Part shown: positions 24,748 to 33,613 of the stretch, piece after piece | Position numbering within the stretch: position 1 is the first letter of the stretch | How the letters are laid out: every line of letters starts with the position of its first letter | Origin: an uncultured Blautia sp. | GTDB taxonomy: Bacteria; Bacillota; Clostridia; Lachnospirales; Lachnospiraceae | NCBI RefSeq assembly: GCF_937880195.1 | Contig: NZ_CALFLA010000085.1 | Coordinates: 1 to 45,356 of the forward strand | Direction: 5' to 3' | DNA length: 45,356 bases | The notes under the pieces: model-generated | What the model saw: only the letters and a program-made list of their open reading frames with translations | Told to the model about the DNA's origin: nothing | Databases searched by the model: none | Program-made: the position numbers and the translations under genes

Positions 24748-25797
24748 ATGGTAAAGGTTGGAATTATCGGATGCGGAAAAATTGCACAGGTTCGGCATAT
24801 TCCGGAATATCTGTCCAATGCGGATGCAGAAATAGCAGGATTTTATGATTTGAATTTTCAGAGGGCACAGGAGCTTGCGGAAAAATATCATTGTACTGCA
24901 TATAAAAGTATAGAAGAACTTCTGGATAATAAAGAAATCGGGGCTGTCAGTGTCTGTGCAGCAAACAATGCTCATGCAGAAATAACTTTGAAAGCTTTAA
25001 AAGCTGGAAAACATGTACTTTGCGAAAAGCCAATGGCAACAACGCTGAAGGATTGCCAGGCAATGGTAGAGGAGTCTGAGAATACAGGAAGAATTCTTAT
25101 GATTGGTCAGAACCAGCGCTTTGCAAAAGCCCATATGGAAGCCAGAACACTTATCAAAAGAGGGGATATCGGAAAACCTATAACTTTTCAGACTACTTTT
25201 GGACATGGGGGACCAGAAAGCTGGAGTATTGATGCAGGAGCCAATACATGGTTTTTTGATAGGAAAAAGGCTGCCATGGGAGCTATGGCAGATTTGGGAG
25301 TACATAAGACAGATCTGATTCAGTATATTCTGGATGACGTTGTAGAAGAAACTACTGCAAAAGTGATAACCCTCGATAAAAGAGACAGGCATGGAAATCT
25401 TATAGGGGTAGATGATAACGCTGTTTGTATTTATAAAATGAAAAGTGGAGTTCTTGGTACTATGACCGCAAGCTGGACCTATTATGGAGAAGAAGATAAT
25501 TCTACTGTAATTTATGGTACAGAAGGAATATTAAAAATATATGAAAATCCGGATTACTGCCTGGAGCTTATCAGAAAGGACGGAGGTAAAGTGTTTTATG
25601 ATATTGACCAGATCCAGACCAATGATAATCAGACAAAATCAGGAATTATAGACGCTTTCGTGGAATCCATAGAACAAGGAAAGGAGCCGGAAGTTTCCGG
25701 ACGTAGCGTATTAAGTGCAATGAAAGCAGTGTTTGCCAGCCTAAAATCAAGTGAAACAGGACGGACAGTCCGAACGGATGAGGAGGGATTACAGTGA
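24748..25797 (+). CDS. Gfo/Idh/MocA family oxidoreductase
   Basis: A 349-residue NAD(P)-dependent dehydrogenase acting on a sugar or cyclitol. The N-terminal Rossmann motif GIIGCGKIAQVRH, the conserved CEKPMATT with the active-site lysine, and the C-terminal substrate domain with DLGVHKTDLIQYIL (catalytic histidine region) are intact. I use the ATG at 24748; a GTG six bases upstream is closer to AAAGGA than normal. Its end overlaps the GTG start of the isomerase gene. Family members oxidise glucose derivatives, inositols or glycosides; the substrate is not determinable here. Confidence 0.9.
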   Translation: MVKVGIIGCGKIAQVRHIPEYLSNADAEIAGFYDLNFQRAQELAEKYHCTAYKSIEELLDNKEIGAVSVCAANNAHAEITLKALKAGKHVLCEKPMATTLKDCQAMVEESENTGRILMIGQNQRFAKAHMEARTLIKRGDIGKPITFQTTFGHGGPESWSIDAGANTWFFDRKKAAMGAMADLGVHKTDLIQYILDDVVEETTAKVITLDKRDRHGNLIGVDDNAVCIYKMKSGVLGTMTASWTYYGEEDNSTVIYGTEGILKIYENPDYCLELIRKDGGKVFYDIDQIQTNDNQTKSGIIDAFVESIEQGKEPEVSGRSVLSAMKAVFASLKSSETGRTVRTDEEGLQ

Positions 25798-26708
25798 AAC
25801 TGGGTTTGGTAAGTTCTATTCTGGAAGACTGCAATTTTGAAGAAATGATTGATATTGCTTCACAAATGGGGTTGGAATGTGTGGAAGTGGCCTGTTGGCC
25901 AAATGCAAAAGCAGAAAGAAGATATGCAGGCGTAAGCCATATTGATGTGTGCAACATGGACGAAGCCAGGGCTGAAAAAATTATTTCTTACTGCAGGGAG
26001 AAAAAGGTGGAAATTTCATCACTGGCTTTTTATCCCAACACTATGGATGGAAATTTAGAGAAAAGAAAGGCCAATATAGAACACCTTTATAAAGTAATCG
26101 ACGCAAGCAGCCTTTTAGGCGTGAATATGGTAACTACCTTTATTGGGAGAGACCAGTCAAAGAATATAGAAGAGAATCTGGAGCTTGTAAAAGAAATTTG
26201 GCCGCCGGTGATTCGGTATGCAGAGTCGAAAAAAGTAAAGATTGCTATTGAAAACTGCCCTATGCTTTTTGACAGTAGTCAGTGGCCGGGTGGACAGAAC
26301 CTGATGACTACTCCTGTAATCTGGAAAAAAGTTTTTGAAATTCTTGATAGTGAGTACATTGGAATTAATTATGATCCCTCTCATTTTGTATGGCAGATGA
26401 TGGATTATATAGAACCGATTTATGAATTTAAGGATAAGATTTTTCATGTACATTACAAAGATATAAAACTGTACCCTGAGAAATTGAAAAAATGTGGGAC
26501 AATGGCTTATCCTTTGGAATACATGAACCCTAAATTGCCAGGACTTGGAGATGTGGACTGGGGAAAATATGTATCAGCCCTGACCGACATAGGATATGAC
26601 GGTTATACCTGCATAGAAGTGGAAGACAGATCCTTTGAAGGGTCAAAAGAGAAGATTCTTGACAGTATTCGGATTTCTCAAAAATATCTCCGCCAGTTTG
26701 TAATTTGA
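25794..26708 (+). CDS. Sugar phosphate isomerase/epimerase-like TIM-barrel protein
   Basis: A 304-residue xylose-isomerase-like TIM barrel (AP endonuclease 2 superfamily). Candidate metal ligands are the acidic and histidine residues in IAIENCPM, NYDPSHFVWQ, FHVHYKD and CIEVED. Relatives include IolE-type dehydratases, keto-sugar epimerases and 3-keto-glycoside enzymes; none can be assigned. It starts at a GTG that overlaps the dehydrogenase stop (GTGA), so oxidation and isomerisation, or elimination, are probably consecutive steps on one substrate. Confidence 0.88.
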   Translation: MKLGLVSSILEDCNFEEMIDIASQMGLECVEVACWPNAKAERRYAGVSHIDVCNMDEARAEKIISYCREKKVEISSLAFYPNTMDGNLEKRKANIEHLYKVIDASSLLGVNMVTTFIGRDQSKNIEENLELVKEIWPPVIRYAESKKVKIAIENCPMLFDSSQWPGGQNLMTTPVIWKKVFEILDSEYIGINYDPSHFVWQMMDYIEPIYEFKDKIFHVHYKDIKLYPEKLKKCGTMAYPLEYMNPKLPGLGDVDWGKYVSALTDIGYDGYTCIEVEDRSFEGSKEKILDSIRISQKYLRQFVI

Positions 26709-26768
26709 TAATAATCTGAAAATAATGCGGAAAACCGCTTATTAAAATTTTTAAGGAGGAATTGAAAC

Positions 26769-27821
26769 ATGAAAAAAACATTGGTTTGTATGCTTATTGC
26801 GGCTATGACACTGGGAAGTGTAGCCCCTGTATTTGCAGCTGAAGGTGATTCTACCCATATTTATGTGCTTACAGCTCCGGAAGATCATGGCTGGACAGGT
26901 TCCGTAGCAACTTTTGCAAAGGAAAAAATCGAAGAAGTAAATGACGAAGGAACTTATACGGCAGAACTGATCACATCAGCAGATGCGGCTGAGCAGATTG
27001 TAAACATTGAAGATATTATTGCAGCAGGAGAAGAAAATATTGCAGTTGTTATTCAGCCTATCGATGATACTGTACAGTCTGCAATTCAGCAGCTTGTTGA
27101 TGCAGAAATTCCATATGTCGCTTTTGACCGTATCATTGAAGGAGTTGCTGACAGCGCAGTATCTAATGTAAAGGGTGATAATGAAGGAATTGGTGCGGCA
27201 AGTGCGGCTTATTTTGTAGAAGAGGGACTTCAGCCGGGAGATTCTGTATATGTGTATGAGGGAGACACCTCCTCTGTTACCTCTCTGCGAAACGATGGAT
27301 TTACAAAGTACCTTACAGGCGAGCTGGAATATGATGGAAAAACAATTGAAGAAGACGCAAAATGGACAGAAGAAGATCTGAAGTCCATTACATATTCCGG
27401 TGCGATGAATTGGAGCCGTTCCGATACAAAGACTTCTTTTGAATCTCTTCTTGGAGATTCTTCCAATGCGGAAATTAAATGGTTCTATGCAGAGGATGAT
27501 GAGCTTGCAATGGGAATTCTTGAAGCGCTTCAGGGTGGAGGCATTGATGACGCTACAAAAGAGGCGTTTCTTGGAAATGCACCATATCTGACAGGCTGTG
27601 GCGGACTTGATGAGCTGTATGCAGTTCTCAGAGGTGAAAGCTATGAGGATATTTCCGGACAGTTTGGCGGTATTGTATCTGTAACTTACAGCCCGGCTAT
27701 GATTCAGACGGCAATTCAGGATATGGTTGATTATCTGGACGGCAATGAGGTTGAACAAGATCATGTGATCGCATGTGAAATCGTAAATAAAGATAATGTA
27801 AAAGATTATCCTTCTTTCTAA
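26769..27821 (+). CDS. Sugar ABC transporter substrate-binding protein (ribose/galactose type)
   Basis: A 350-residue extracellular binding protein of the periplasmic-binding-protein type I class. The signal peptide is followed by IYVLTAPEDHGWTGSVATFA, IEDIIAAGEENIAVVIQPID and VAFDRIIEG, the sugar-binding fold pattern. Cleavage is expected after VFA at residue 23. There is no lipobox; the only early cysteine (residue 7) is inside the hydrophobic core of the signal. AAGGAGG precedes the ATG. A hairpin after the gene may raise its level relative to the membrane components. Confidence 0.9.
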   Translation: MKKTLVCMLIAAMTLGSVAPVFAAEGDSTHIYVLTAPEDHGWTGSVATFAKEKIEEVNDEGTYTAELITSADAAEQIVNIEDIIAAGEENIAVVIQPIDDTVQSAIQQLVDAEIPYVAFDRIIEGVADSAVSNVKGDNEGIGAASAAYFVEEGLQPGDSVYVYEGDTSSVTSLRNDGFTKYLTGELEYDGKTIEEDAKWTEEDLKSITYSGAMNWSRSDTKTSFESLLGDSSNAEIKWFYAEDDELAMGILEALQGGGIDDATKEAFLGNAPYLTGCGGLDELYAVLRGESYEDISGQFGGIVSVTYSPAMIQTAIQDMVDYLDGNEVEQDHVIACEIVNKDNVKDYPSF

Positions 27822-27838
27822 AACATGATAATAAAATT

Positions 27839-27865
27839 AAAGGGGACTTTTGCCAGGTCCCCTTT
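27839..27865 (+). other. Hairpin between binding-protein and ATPase genes
   Basis: AAAGGGGAC (27839-27847) pairs exactly with GTCCCCTTT (27857-27865) around a nine-base loop. There is no T-run, so it looks like a processing or message-stabilising hairpin that protects the 3' end of the binding-protein message. It lies 20 bases before the ATPase start and could also limit ATPase translation. Confidence 0.6.
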
Positions 27866-27885
27866 AAGCATAAGGAGGAGATATT

Positions 27886-29397
27886 ATGAATTTGTTGCAA
27901 ATGAAAGGCATTTGCAAAGCCTTCAGTGGAATTCCTGTATTGAAAGATGTGGAATTGACAGTGGAAAAAGGAGAAGTTCATGCGCTTTTGGGTGAAAATG
28001 GAGCGGGAAAATCTACGTTGATGAATGTACTTACAGGAGTGTATCCATGTGAGAAAGGCGAGATAGAATTTGATGGAAAGCAACTAAAAAATATTACAAT
28101 TAAGCAGTCAGAAAATCTTGGAATTGCGTTTGTCCACCAGGAACTGAATCTATTTAATGATCTGAAGGTTTATGAAAATATTTTTCTCCATAAGGAATAT
28201 ACTACCAGATATGGATGTCTTGATAAGAAAAAGATGATCCAAGAATCAGAAAAGCTTTTTCAGGAGCTGGGAGTAGATATTGATCCTACAGAACTGGTTG
28301 CCAAGCTAAAGACTAGCCAGAAACAGCTTCTGGAGATTTCAAAGGCTTTATTTTTTCAGGCCAAACTGCTGATATTGGATGAGCCTACTACTTCTCTTAA
28401 TAATGAGGAGGTTGCTCATTTATTTGAAATTGTAAATAATTTGAAGAAAAAAGGAACTTCCTTTATCTTCATTTCCCATAAAATGCCGGAGATTTTCAAA
28501 TTAGCAGACCGATATACAGTTTTTCGGAACGGAGAGTTCATTGGAACGGGAAAAATCCGAGAGACAACGCCGGAAGCTGTTACACGAATGATGGTGGGAG
28601 ATCGTTATTCTGATCGAGATGTGTATGAAGAGAGAAGACTTGGAGATGTGATCCTGGAACTGAAGGATTTTAGTGGACAGGGTTTTCATAATATTAATCT
28701 GAAAGTTAAAAAAGGAAGCATCGTAGGTTTGACCGGACTTCAGGGAGCCGGGAGCAGTGAACTGATGCAATGCATGTTTGGTGTGACAAGAGCTTACTCC
28801 GGAGAAATGCGGGTAAATGGAAAAGTCATGCATGACCATGGAATTCATACGGCAATGAAGAATAGAATTGGAATGCTTGCTGCCAATAGAAAAGAAAATT
28901 CAGTGATCCCTGATATGAGTCTTCTGGAAAATATGTATTTATCAGAACACACTCTTTCTGCATGGAAACCAATAATTTCTAAAAAACAAGAAAAAGAACG
29001 GTTTGAAAAGTACAAAACTATGCTGAATATTAAAGCGAACAATGCAGAAGATCCTGTGGTGTCCTTAAGCGGGGGAAATCAGCAAAAAATTTTTCTTGCC
29101 CGCTGGCTGAATACAGATGCAGAGATTCTGCTTCTGGATAATCCTACACAGGGAATCGATGTAGGTGCAAAAGCTGAAATATATAGACTGATACTGGAAC
29201 TTGCCAATCAGGGAAAAACAATTCTGATCAATACTCTTGAAATTCCTGAAATACAGAAGGTGGCAGATTACTGTGCAGTATTTTATAATGGTAAAATCTC
29301 CAGGATTTTGAAACATGGAGAGATAGATGAGGTAACAGTGATGATGTATTCGACAAATGCAGTACAGGCAGAGGAGGGTAAAAAAAATGATCAGTAA
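27886..29397 (+). CDS. Sugar ABC transporter ATP-binding protein (RbsA/MglA type)
   Basis: A 503-residue double ATPase. The N-terminal domain has Walker A GENGAGKST (36-44) and Walker B LLILDEPTTSL; the C-terminal domain has the family-typical degenerate P-loop GLQGAGSSEL, a full signature VSLSGGNQQKI and ILLLDNPTQGIDVGA. This arrangement defines the carbohydrate uptake 2 (ribose/galactose/xylose) class. AAGGAGGAG precedes the ATG. It overlaps the permease start by 11 bases. Confidence 0.94.
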   Translation: MNLLQMKGICKAFSGIPVLKDVELTVEKGEVHALLGENGAGKSTLMNVLTGVYPCEKGEIEFDGKQLKNITIKQSENLGIAFVHQELNLFNDLKVYENIFLHKEYTTRYGCLDKKKMIQESEKLFQELGVDIDPTELVAKLKTSQKQLLEISKALFFQAKLLILDEPTTSLNNEEVAHLFEIVNNLKKKGTSFIFISHKMPEIFKLADRYTVFRNGEFIGTGKIRETTPEAVTRMMVGDRYSDRDVYEERRLGDVILELKDFSGQGFHNINLKVKKGSIVGLTGLQGAGSSELMQCMFGVTRAYSGEMRVNGKVMHDHGIHTAMKNRIGMLAANRKENSVIPDMSLLENMYLSEHTLSAWKPIISKKQEKERFEKYKTMLNIKANNAEDPVVSLSGGNQQKIFLARWLNTDAEILLLDNPTQGIDVGAKAEIYRLILELANQGKTILINTLEIPEIQKVADYCAVFYNGKISRILKHGEIDEVTVMMYSTNAVQAEEGKKNDQ

Positions 29398-30412
29398 GAA
29401 CAAGTCTGCTACAGAGCGGATTATGAGCTTTTGTGGAGAATATAGCTTTATTCTTGTATTTGTGGCAATTTTTATTGTGTATGCAATTACAACAAACGGA
29501 CTGACGTGGAGTGGTATGATGAATGTTTTCCGTCACTCTGCTGTAATTGGAATCATTGGACTTGGAATGGGACTTATTTGTATTACAGGAGAAATCGATT
29601 TGTCTGTAGGCTCTATGCTTGCTCTGGATGGCGGCTTTTCTGTCATGGTGTTTAATCTTACAGATAGTATTTTTCTGACATTTGTTTTTGCAATTCTTTT
29701 TGGGGCATTCTGTGGATTGGTTAACGGCGTAATGGTGGGGTGGATACAGATGCCTGCGTTTATTGTAACACTGGCAACTATGCTGATATATCGCTCTTTT
29801 GCACAATATATATGCCAGCATGTGGATAAGTTTCTGATTGGGGGAGGCAGCTCTGTGTATAAGATGGCAAACAGCCAGTCTTCGTATCAGACACTTTATA
29901 ATTTTGGAAATGGAAAAATTTCTTCTGTTCCCATTGTCGGCGTGATATTGATTCTTATGACGTTTGTATTTGTATATATTACAACCAGTACGAAATATGG
30001 AAAAAAAGTTTATGCCGTTGGAAGTAATCTTAAGGGAGCGCATATGGCGGGTATTAATACGGCAGCAGTAAAAATTTCTGTGTTTGTGATTGCCGGCGGT
30101 CTTGTAGGTCTGGCTGCATTTCTCTGGATCGCAATGAATGCGTCAGCGGACCCGGCTACTACGGGAAACAGCTATGAAATGTATGCCATTGCAGCGGCGG
30201 TTCTGGGCGGAATCAGTATGTCCGGAGGAAAGGGAAAATGTCTGGGGATTCTTTTTGGAGCAATGTCTTATACAATTATAGATAAGATTATCATTTCACT
30301 GAAAATGGATTCACTGATCAACAATGCGATAAAGGGAATTATCCTTCTGCTTGTGATCATGGTTCAGATTGTTGGGCCACAGATTAAGCAGAGACTGAAA
30401 AAAGCTGATTAA
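29387..30412 (+). CDS. Sugar ABC transporter permease (RbsC type)
   Basis: A 341-residue membrane protein with about nine or ten hydrophobic segments. The family blocks GMGLICITGEIDLSVGSML and GNSYEMYAIAAAVLGGISM are present. I start at the ATG at 29387 behind GAGGAGGG, which overlaps the ATPase end; an upstream in-frame ATG at 29357 has no ribosome site. It completes a one-permease importer of the ribose class with the preceding two genes. Confidence 0.92.
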   Translation: MISKNKSATERIMSFCGEYSFILVFVAIFIVYAITTNGLTWSGMMNVFRHSAVIGIIGLGMGLICITGEIDLSVGSMLALDGGFSVMVFNLTDSIFLTFVFAILFGAFCGLVNGVMVGWIQMPAFIVTLATMLIYRSFAQYICQHVDKFLIGGGSSVYKMANSQSSYQTLYNFGNGKISSVPIVGVILILMTFVFVYITTSTKYGKKVYAVGSNLKGAHMAGINTAAVKISVFVIAGGLVGLAAFLWIAMNASADPATTGNSYEMYAIAAAVLGGISMSGGKGKCLGILFGAMSYTIIDKIIISLKMDSLINNAIKGIILLLVIMVQIVGPQIKQRLKKAD

Positions 30413-30442
30413 AAACATCTGTTAAACAGGATGCAAATAGGA

Positions 30443-30448
30443 TATAAT
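30443..30448 (+). promoter_or_regulatory. Possible -10 upstream of the LacI gene
   Basis: TATAAT lies 35 bases before the regulator start, with only a weak -35 (TGTTAA at 30420-30425, 17 bases away). It may give the regulator low independent expression beside read-through from the operon. Confidence 0.4.
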
Positions 30449-30483
30449 AGAAGAAATCACTAAGCAGAAGAAGAGAAATACAT

Positions 30484-31476
30484 ATGAAAAAAATTACGGT
30501 TTCACAAATCGCAAAAAAAGCTGAAGTATCTTCCGCAACTGTATCCAGAGTCCTGAATCACAGAGAACTGGTAAAAGAATCTACAATCCTGCGGGTAGAA
30601 TCAGCTATGCGGGAATTGGGATGTAAAATCGAAAAAACAGTTACTGTTGCAAGAGAGACACAACCATTGATCGTTATGAACATTCCGGGAATTGAGAATG
30701 TATTTTACCAAGAAGTAATACGTGGCGCAAGAGTTTCCGCAAAAGCTCATGGATGTCACTTGATCATCCATGAATCACATTTAAACAAGGGAAATATGGT
30801 GGATTTCTGTAATCTTTTACGTCGTGTGAATGCGGCAGGGGTAATCCTTTTAAACCGTCTGTCAGTGGAGAATCTGGAGTTAATAAGAAATATTGCTCCT
30901 TTGGTACAATGCTGTGAGTATAATGAAGATGCAGAATATCCTTATGTAAGCATAGACGATGTCAGGGCAGCGGAGATTGCTACAGAGTATCTTCTTGCTA
31001 ATGGAGGCCATAAGACTGCAATGATCAATGGTCCGTTAAGCTTTAAATATGCCCGGAAACGCCAGGAGGGTTTTATGAATGCACTGGCAAAAGCCCAGAT
31101 TACGATTCCGAGGCAGTGGGTTGTTCAGATACCGGAGGTAAATTATGATATGGCGTATGCGGCTGTGTGCAGGCTTTTGAATGCCGATACACATCCCAAT
31201 GCTTTTTTTACCATATCAGATGTATTTGCTGCGGCTGTTATCCGGGCGGCAAAGAGGTTTCATCTTCACGTACCCAGAGATATTATTGTTGTAGGGTTTG
31301 ATAACATTGAATTTTCTGCAATGACTACTCCGTCGATAACGACAGTAAACCAGCCGAAATTTCAGATGGGCTATACGGCATGCGAAATGCTTCTGGAGCT
31401 GATGGAAGATCCCTATGCGGAAATGAGATCTCTGCTTTTAGATACAGAATTGGTGATACGAGAATCTACATGCTGA
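30484..31476 (+). CDS. LacI-family transcriptional regulator
   Basis: A 330-residue repressor. The N-terminal helix-turn-helix (TVSQIAKKAEVSSATVSRVL, residues 4-23) and hinge are followed by a sugar-binding type I domain (about 60-328) with EYLLANGGHKTAMINGP and DIIVVGFDNIEF typical of the family. It stands at the end of the sugar operon and most likely senses the imported sugar or an intermediate and represses the operon; that is inference. It is followed by an unusually long terminator stem. Confidence 0.92.
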   Translation: MKKITVSQIAKKAEVSSATVSRVLNHRELVKESTILRVESAMRELGCKIEKTVTVARETQPLIVMNIPGIENVFYQEVIRGARVSAKAHGCHLIIHESHLNKGNMVDFCNLLRRVNAAGVILLNRLSVENLELIRNIAPLVQCCEYNEDAEYPYVSIDDVRAAEIATEYLLANGGHKTAMINGPLSFKYARKRQEGFMNALAKAQITIPRQWVVQIPEVNYDMAYAAVCRLLNADTHPNAFFTISDVFAAAVIRAAKRFHLHVPRDIIVVGFDNIEFSAMTTPSITTVNQPKFQMGYTACEMLLELMEDPYAEMRSLLLDTELVIRESTC

Positions 31477-31484
31477 AGCGGTAA

Positions 31485-31536
31485 AAAAGAGGTGTCGAAA
31501 AATTATCAAATCAGATAATTTTTCGACACCTCTTTT
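31485..31536. terminator. Long bidirectional terminator (23-bp perfect stem)
   Basis: Bases 31485-31507 and 31514-31536 are exact inverse copies (arm begins AAAAGAGGTGTCG), separated by a six-base loop AAATCA. A-run and T-run ends serve both the LacI gene and the convergent oleate hydratase gene, whose stop codon is at 31539. Confidence 0.9.
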
Positions 31537-31538
31537 GT

Positions 31539-33497
31539 TTACATTCCGTCTTTTAATACGTCATAGTCTCGCAGGACTTTTTCTATTACAGTTCCTTTTA
31601 TAAAATGAAGCAGAGGTTTTTTCAGTGCATTCAGAGGTCCGGGTAGCTGAATTTCCAGAGGAGATTTTCCATCCATCAGTTTTACAGTGCTTCCAAGAAG
31701 CTCGCGGATATCGTAAACGCTGCCCCATACTTCAGGAACGCCTCTGTCAACGCCAAGAAGTCCATAAACCGCTTCCATGGCAGTTCTTACAGAATATTCC
31801 GTGGTAAAGACCGTATCTCTGGGAGTATCGGCAAATTGTCCGAGAAAAGCGAAGTTTACGCATCCGTCAGGGATTACATCTGGACGGTCGCCCTTGGCTC
31901 GGGGCATAAAGAAAGCTGTAATGTAAGGCATCATAGTTGGAACACAAACTGCGCTGTTTTCGGCAAGCTCAGGAATTTTTTCTGTGGGAACTCCCAGATG
32001 ATAAAGCCATTCCTCTGTGATTTCTTTTCCCGTACATTCTTTCATAGGTTTCTTTACATAATCGCCGGGAACATCGGTGAAAAGTCCGTATACCCATACG
32101 CATACTTTATCTTTATCCTGATCTTTAAACTGTCCCTGACGGTTAATGGTCCAGCTAAGAAGCCATTTGGAATCCTGACAGCTTACTATACCGCCTGTAA
32201 CCACTTTTCCGGTTCGGGGATCACGTTTACAGATATTTGTGATATAGGGGATGATCTTATCGTCCAAAGTGGTGATGGTTGCAGATTCCCAGTTGGTTTT
32301 GCTGATGTCTGAACAGAATTTTTCCGGGTGTCCGAAACTTGCATCCTGCTTTGCAATATTTTTCCAGAGATTCCAGCATCCGCTGGTACGTACTTCTGCA
32401 TCGCCGTTGGGGGCGTGGTTCTGGTCGCCGTAAATGGTTCCTTCTGTACAGCTTCCGTTTGTGACAAAAACCAGATCGTTTTCTGTAAGTACAATGCCCT
32501 TTTCTACGCCTTTTACCCGGCATTCAATAGCTGAGGCTGTTTTCTTTCCGTCCTTAAAGTCAAAAAGAACATTGGTGACTTCTGTATTGAACTGAAAATC
32601 AACTCCGGCTGCTTCCAGGTACTTCTGCATAGGAAGGATCAGAGATTCATACTGATTGTACTTGGTGAATTTCAGCGCGCTGAAATCAGGAAGTCCTGCA
32701 ATATGGTGAATGAATCTCTGAAAATAGAGCTTCATTTCCAGTGCGCTGTGCCAGTTTTCAAAGGCGAACATGGTGCGCCAGTACAGCCAGAAAGTGGAAT
32801 GAAATACTTCATCGTCAAAAACATCTTCGATTTTTTTGTCATAGAGATCCTCGTCCTTTGTCATAAACAGCTTCATGATCTCCATACAGCCTTTTTGGCT
32901 GAGATTAAATTTACCGTCAGTGTGAGCGTCCTGACCACGATTAACAGTGGAGCGGCAAAGAGAATAGTTAGGGTCGTGCTTATTCAGCCAGTAATATTCG
33001 TCAAGGACGGAAACTCCCGGCGTTTCAATAGATGGAATACTGCGGAATAAATCCCAAAGACATTCAAAATGATTTTCCATTTCACGTCCGCCACGCATAA
33101 CGTAGCCTCGGCTGGGATCAAAAATTCCGTCACAGGCGCCTCCGGCAATGTCCATGGCTTCAAGAATATGGATATGATCTCCGGGCATTTGACCGTCACG
33201 GACAAGAAAACATGCTGCAGCCAGGGAAGCAAGACCGCTGCCTACGATATAAGCGTGTTTCTTATCTACACCTTCAGGTTTTTCCGGTCGGGCGAAGGCT
33301 TCATAGTTTCCGTTGCTGTAATAGATACCCTTACTGTTTTTTTCGTATTTGCCTCGCTCTGTATTACGATAATCATTGTTTGCTGCAGGAGCTTTTTTTG
33401 CCCCGCCGCTTTCTTTGGAGGCTGTTTTGGCTAGAACAGCGGCAGCGCCGGCTCCGGCTGCAAACGCAAGTCCGATCTTCATGGCTTTTTTTGCCAT
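31539..33497 (-). CDS. ohyA: Oleate hydratase
   Basis: A 652-residue FAD enzyme that adds water to the cis-9 double bond of oleate and related acids to give 10-hydroxy fatty acids, a detoxification or modification of host and dietary fatty acids. The conserved block IYYSNGNYEAFARPEKPEGV, the FAD motif AYIVGSGLASLAAACFL, RGGREMENHFECLWDLF and later PMQKYLEAAGVDFQFNT are intact. The first about 57 residues are extra compared with the core family and contain a hydrophobic alanine/glycine-rich segment (about 7-23) that could anchor it to the membrane. I start at the ATG at 33497 behind AAAGGTGG; the frame extends to 33608, but that is upstream of the promoter. Confidence 0.95.
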   Translation of the reverse strand: MAKKAMKIGLAFAAGAGAAAVLAKTASKESGGAKKAPAANNDYRNTERGKYEKNSKGIYYSNGNYEAFARPEKPEGVDKKHAYIVGSGLASLAAACFLVRDGQMPGDHIHILEAMDIAGGACDGIFDPSRGYVMRGGREMENHFECLWDLFRSIPSIETPGVSVLDEYYWLNKHDPNYSLCRSTVNRGQDAHTDGKFNLSQKGCMEIMKLFMTKDEDLYDKKIEDVFDDEVFHSTFWLYWRTMFAFENWHSALEMKLYFQRFIHHIAGLPDFSALKFTKYNQYESLILPMQKYLEAAGVDFQFNTEVTNVLFDFKDGKKTASAIECRVKGVEKGIVLTENDLVFVTNGSCTEGTIYGDQNHAPNGDAEVRTSGCWNLWKNIAKQDASFGHPEKFCSDISKTNWESATITTLDDKIIPYITNICKRDPRTGKVVTGGIVSCQDSKWLLSWTINRQGQFKDQDKDKVCVWVYGLFTDVPGDYVKKPMKECTGKEITEEWLYHLGVPTEKIPELAENSAVCVPTMMPYITAFFMPRAKGDRPDVIPDGCVNFAFLGQFADTPRDTVFTTEYSVRTAMEAVYGLLGVDRGVPEVWGSVYDIRELLGSTVKLMDGKSPLEIQLPGPLNALKKPLLHFIKGTVIEKVLRDYDVLKDGM

Positions 33498-33543
33498 ATT
33501 AAAACCACCTTTCTGTGAAATAGTCTGTAAATAATATGTGGTT

Positions 33544-33572
33544 ATAGTATTGCCATTTTGCCTGAAACTCAA
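33544..33572 (-). promoter_or_regulatory. Promoter of oleate hydratase
   Basis: On the minus strand TTGAGT (33572-33567) and TACTAT (33549-33544) are 17 bases apart. It lies between the TetR gene and the hydratase and immediately follows the TetR terminator, so the two genes have separate transcripts. Confidence 0.65.
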
Positions 33573-33574
33573 TT

Positions 33575-33613
33575 TACAAAAAAAGAGAAATGATAAAAAA
33601 TTCATCATTTCTC
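33575..33613 (-). terminator. Terminator of the TetR-family gene
   Basis: Read leftward, GAGAAATGAT (33613-33604) pairs with ATCATTTCTC (33594-33585), followed by a run of Ts. The stem overlaps the stop codon of the regulator. Confidence 0.85.

Noticed and set aside
26976..27764. 262-codon minus-strand open frame inside the sugar-binding protein gene
   Set aside because: Shadow frame; low-complexity isoleucine/asparagine/cysteine composition and no ribosome site.
33498..33608. 37-residue N-terminal extension of oleate hydratase from ATG 33608
   Set aside because: The frame would start inside the TetR terminator and before the hydratase promoter; the ATG at 33497 has a ribosome site.
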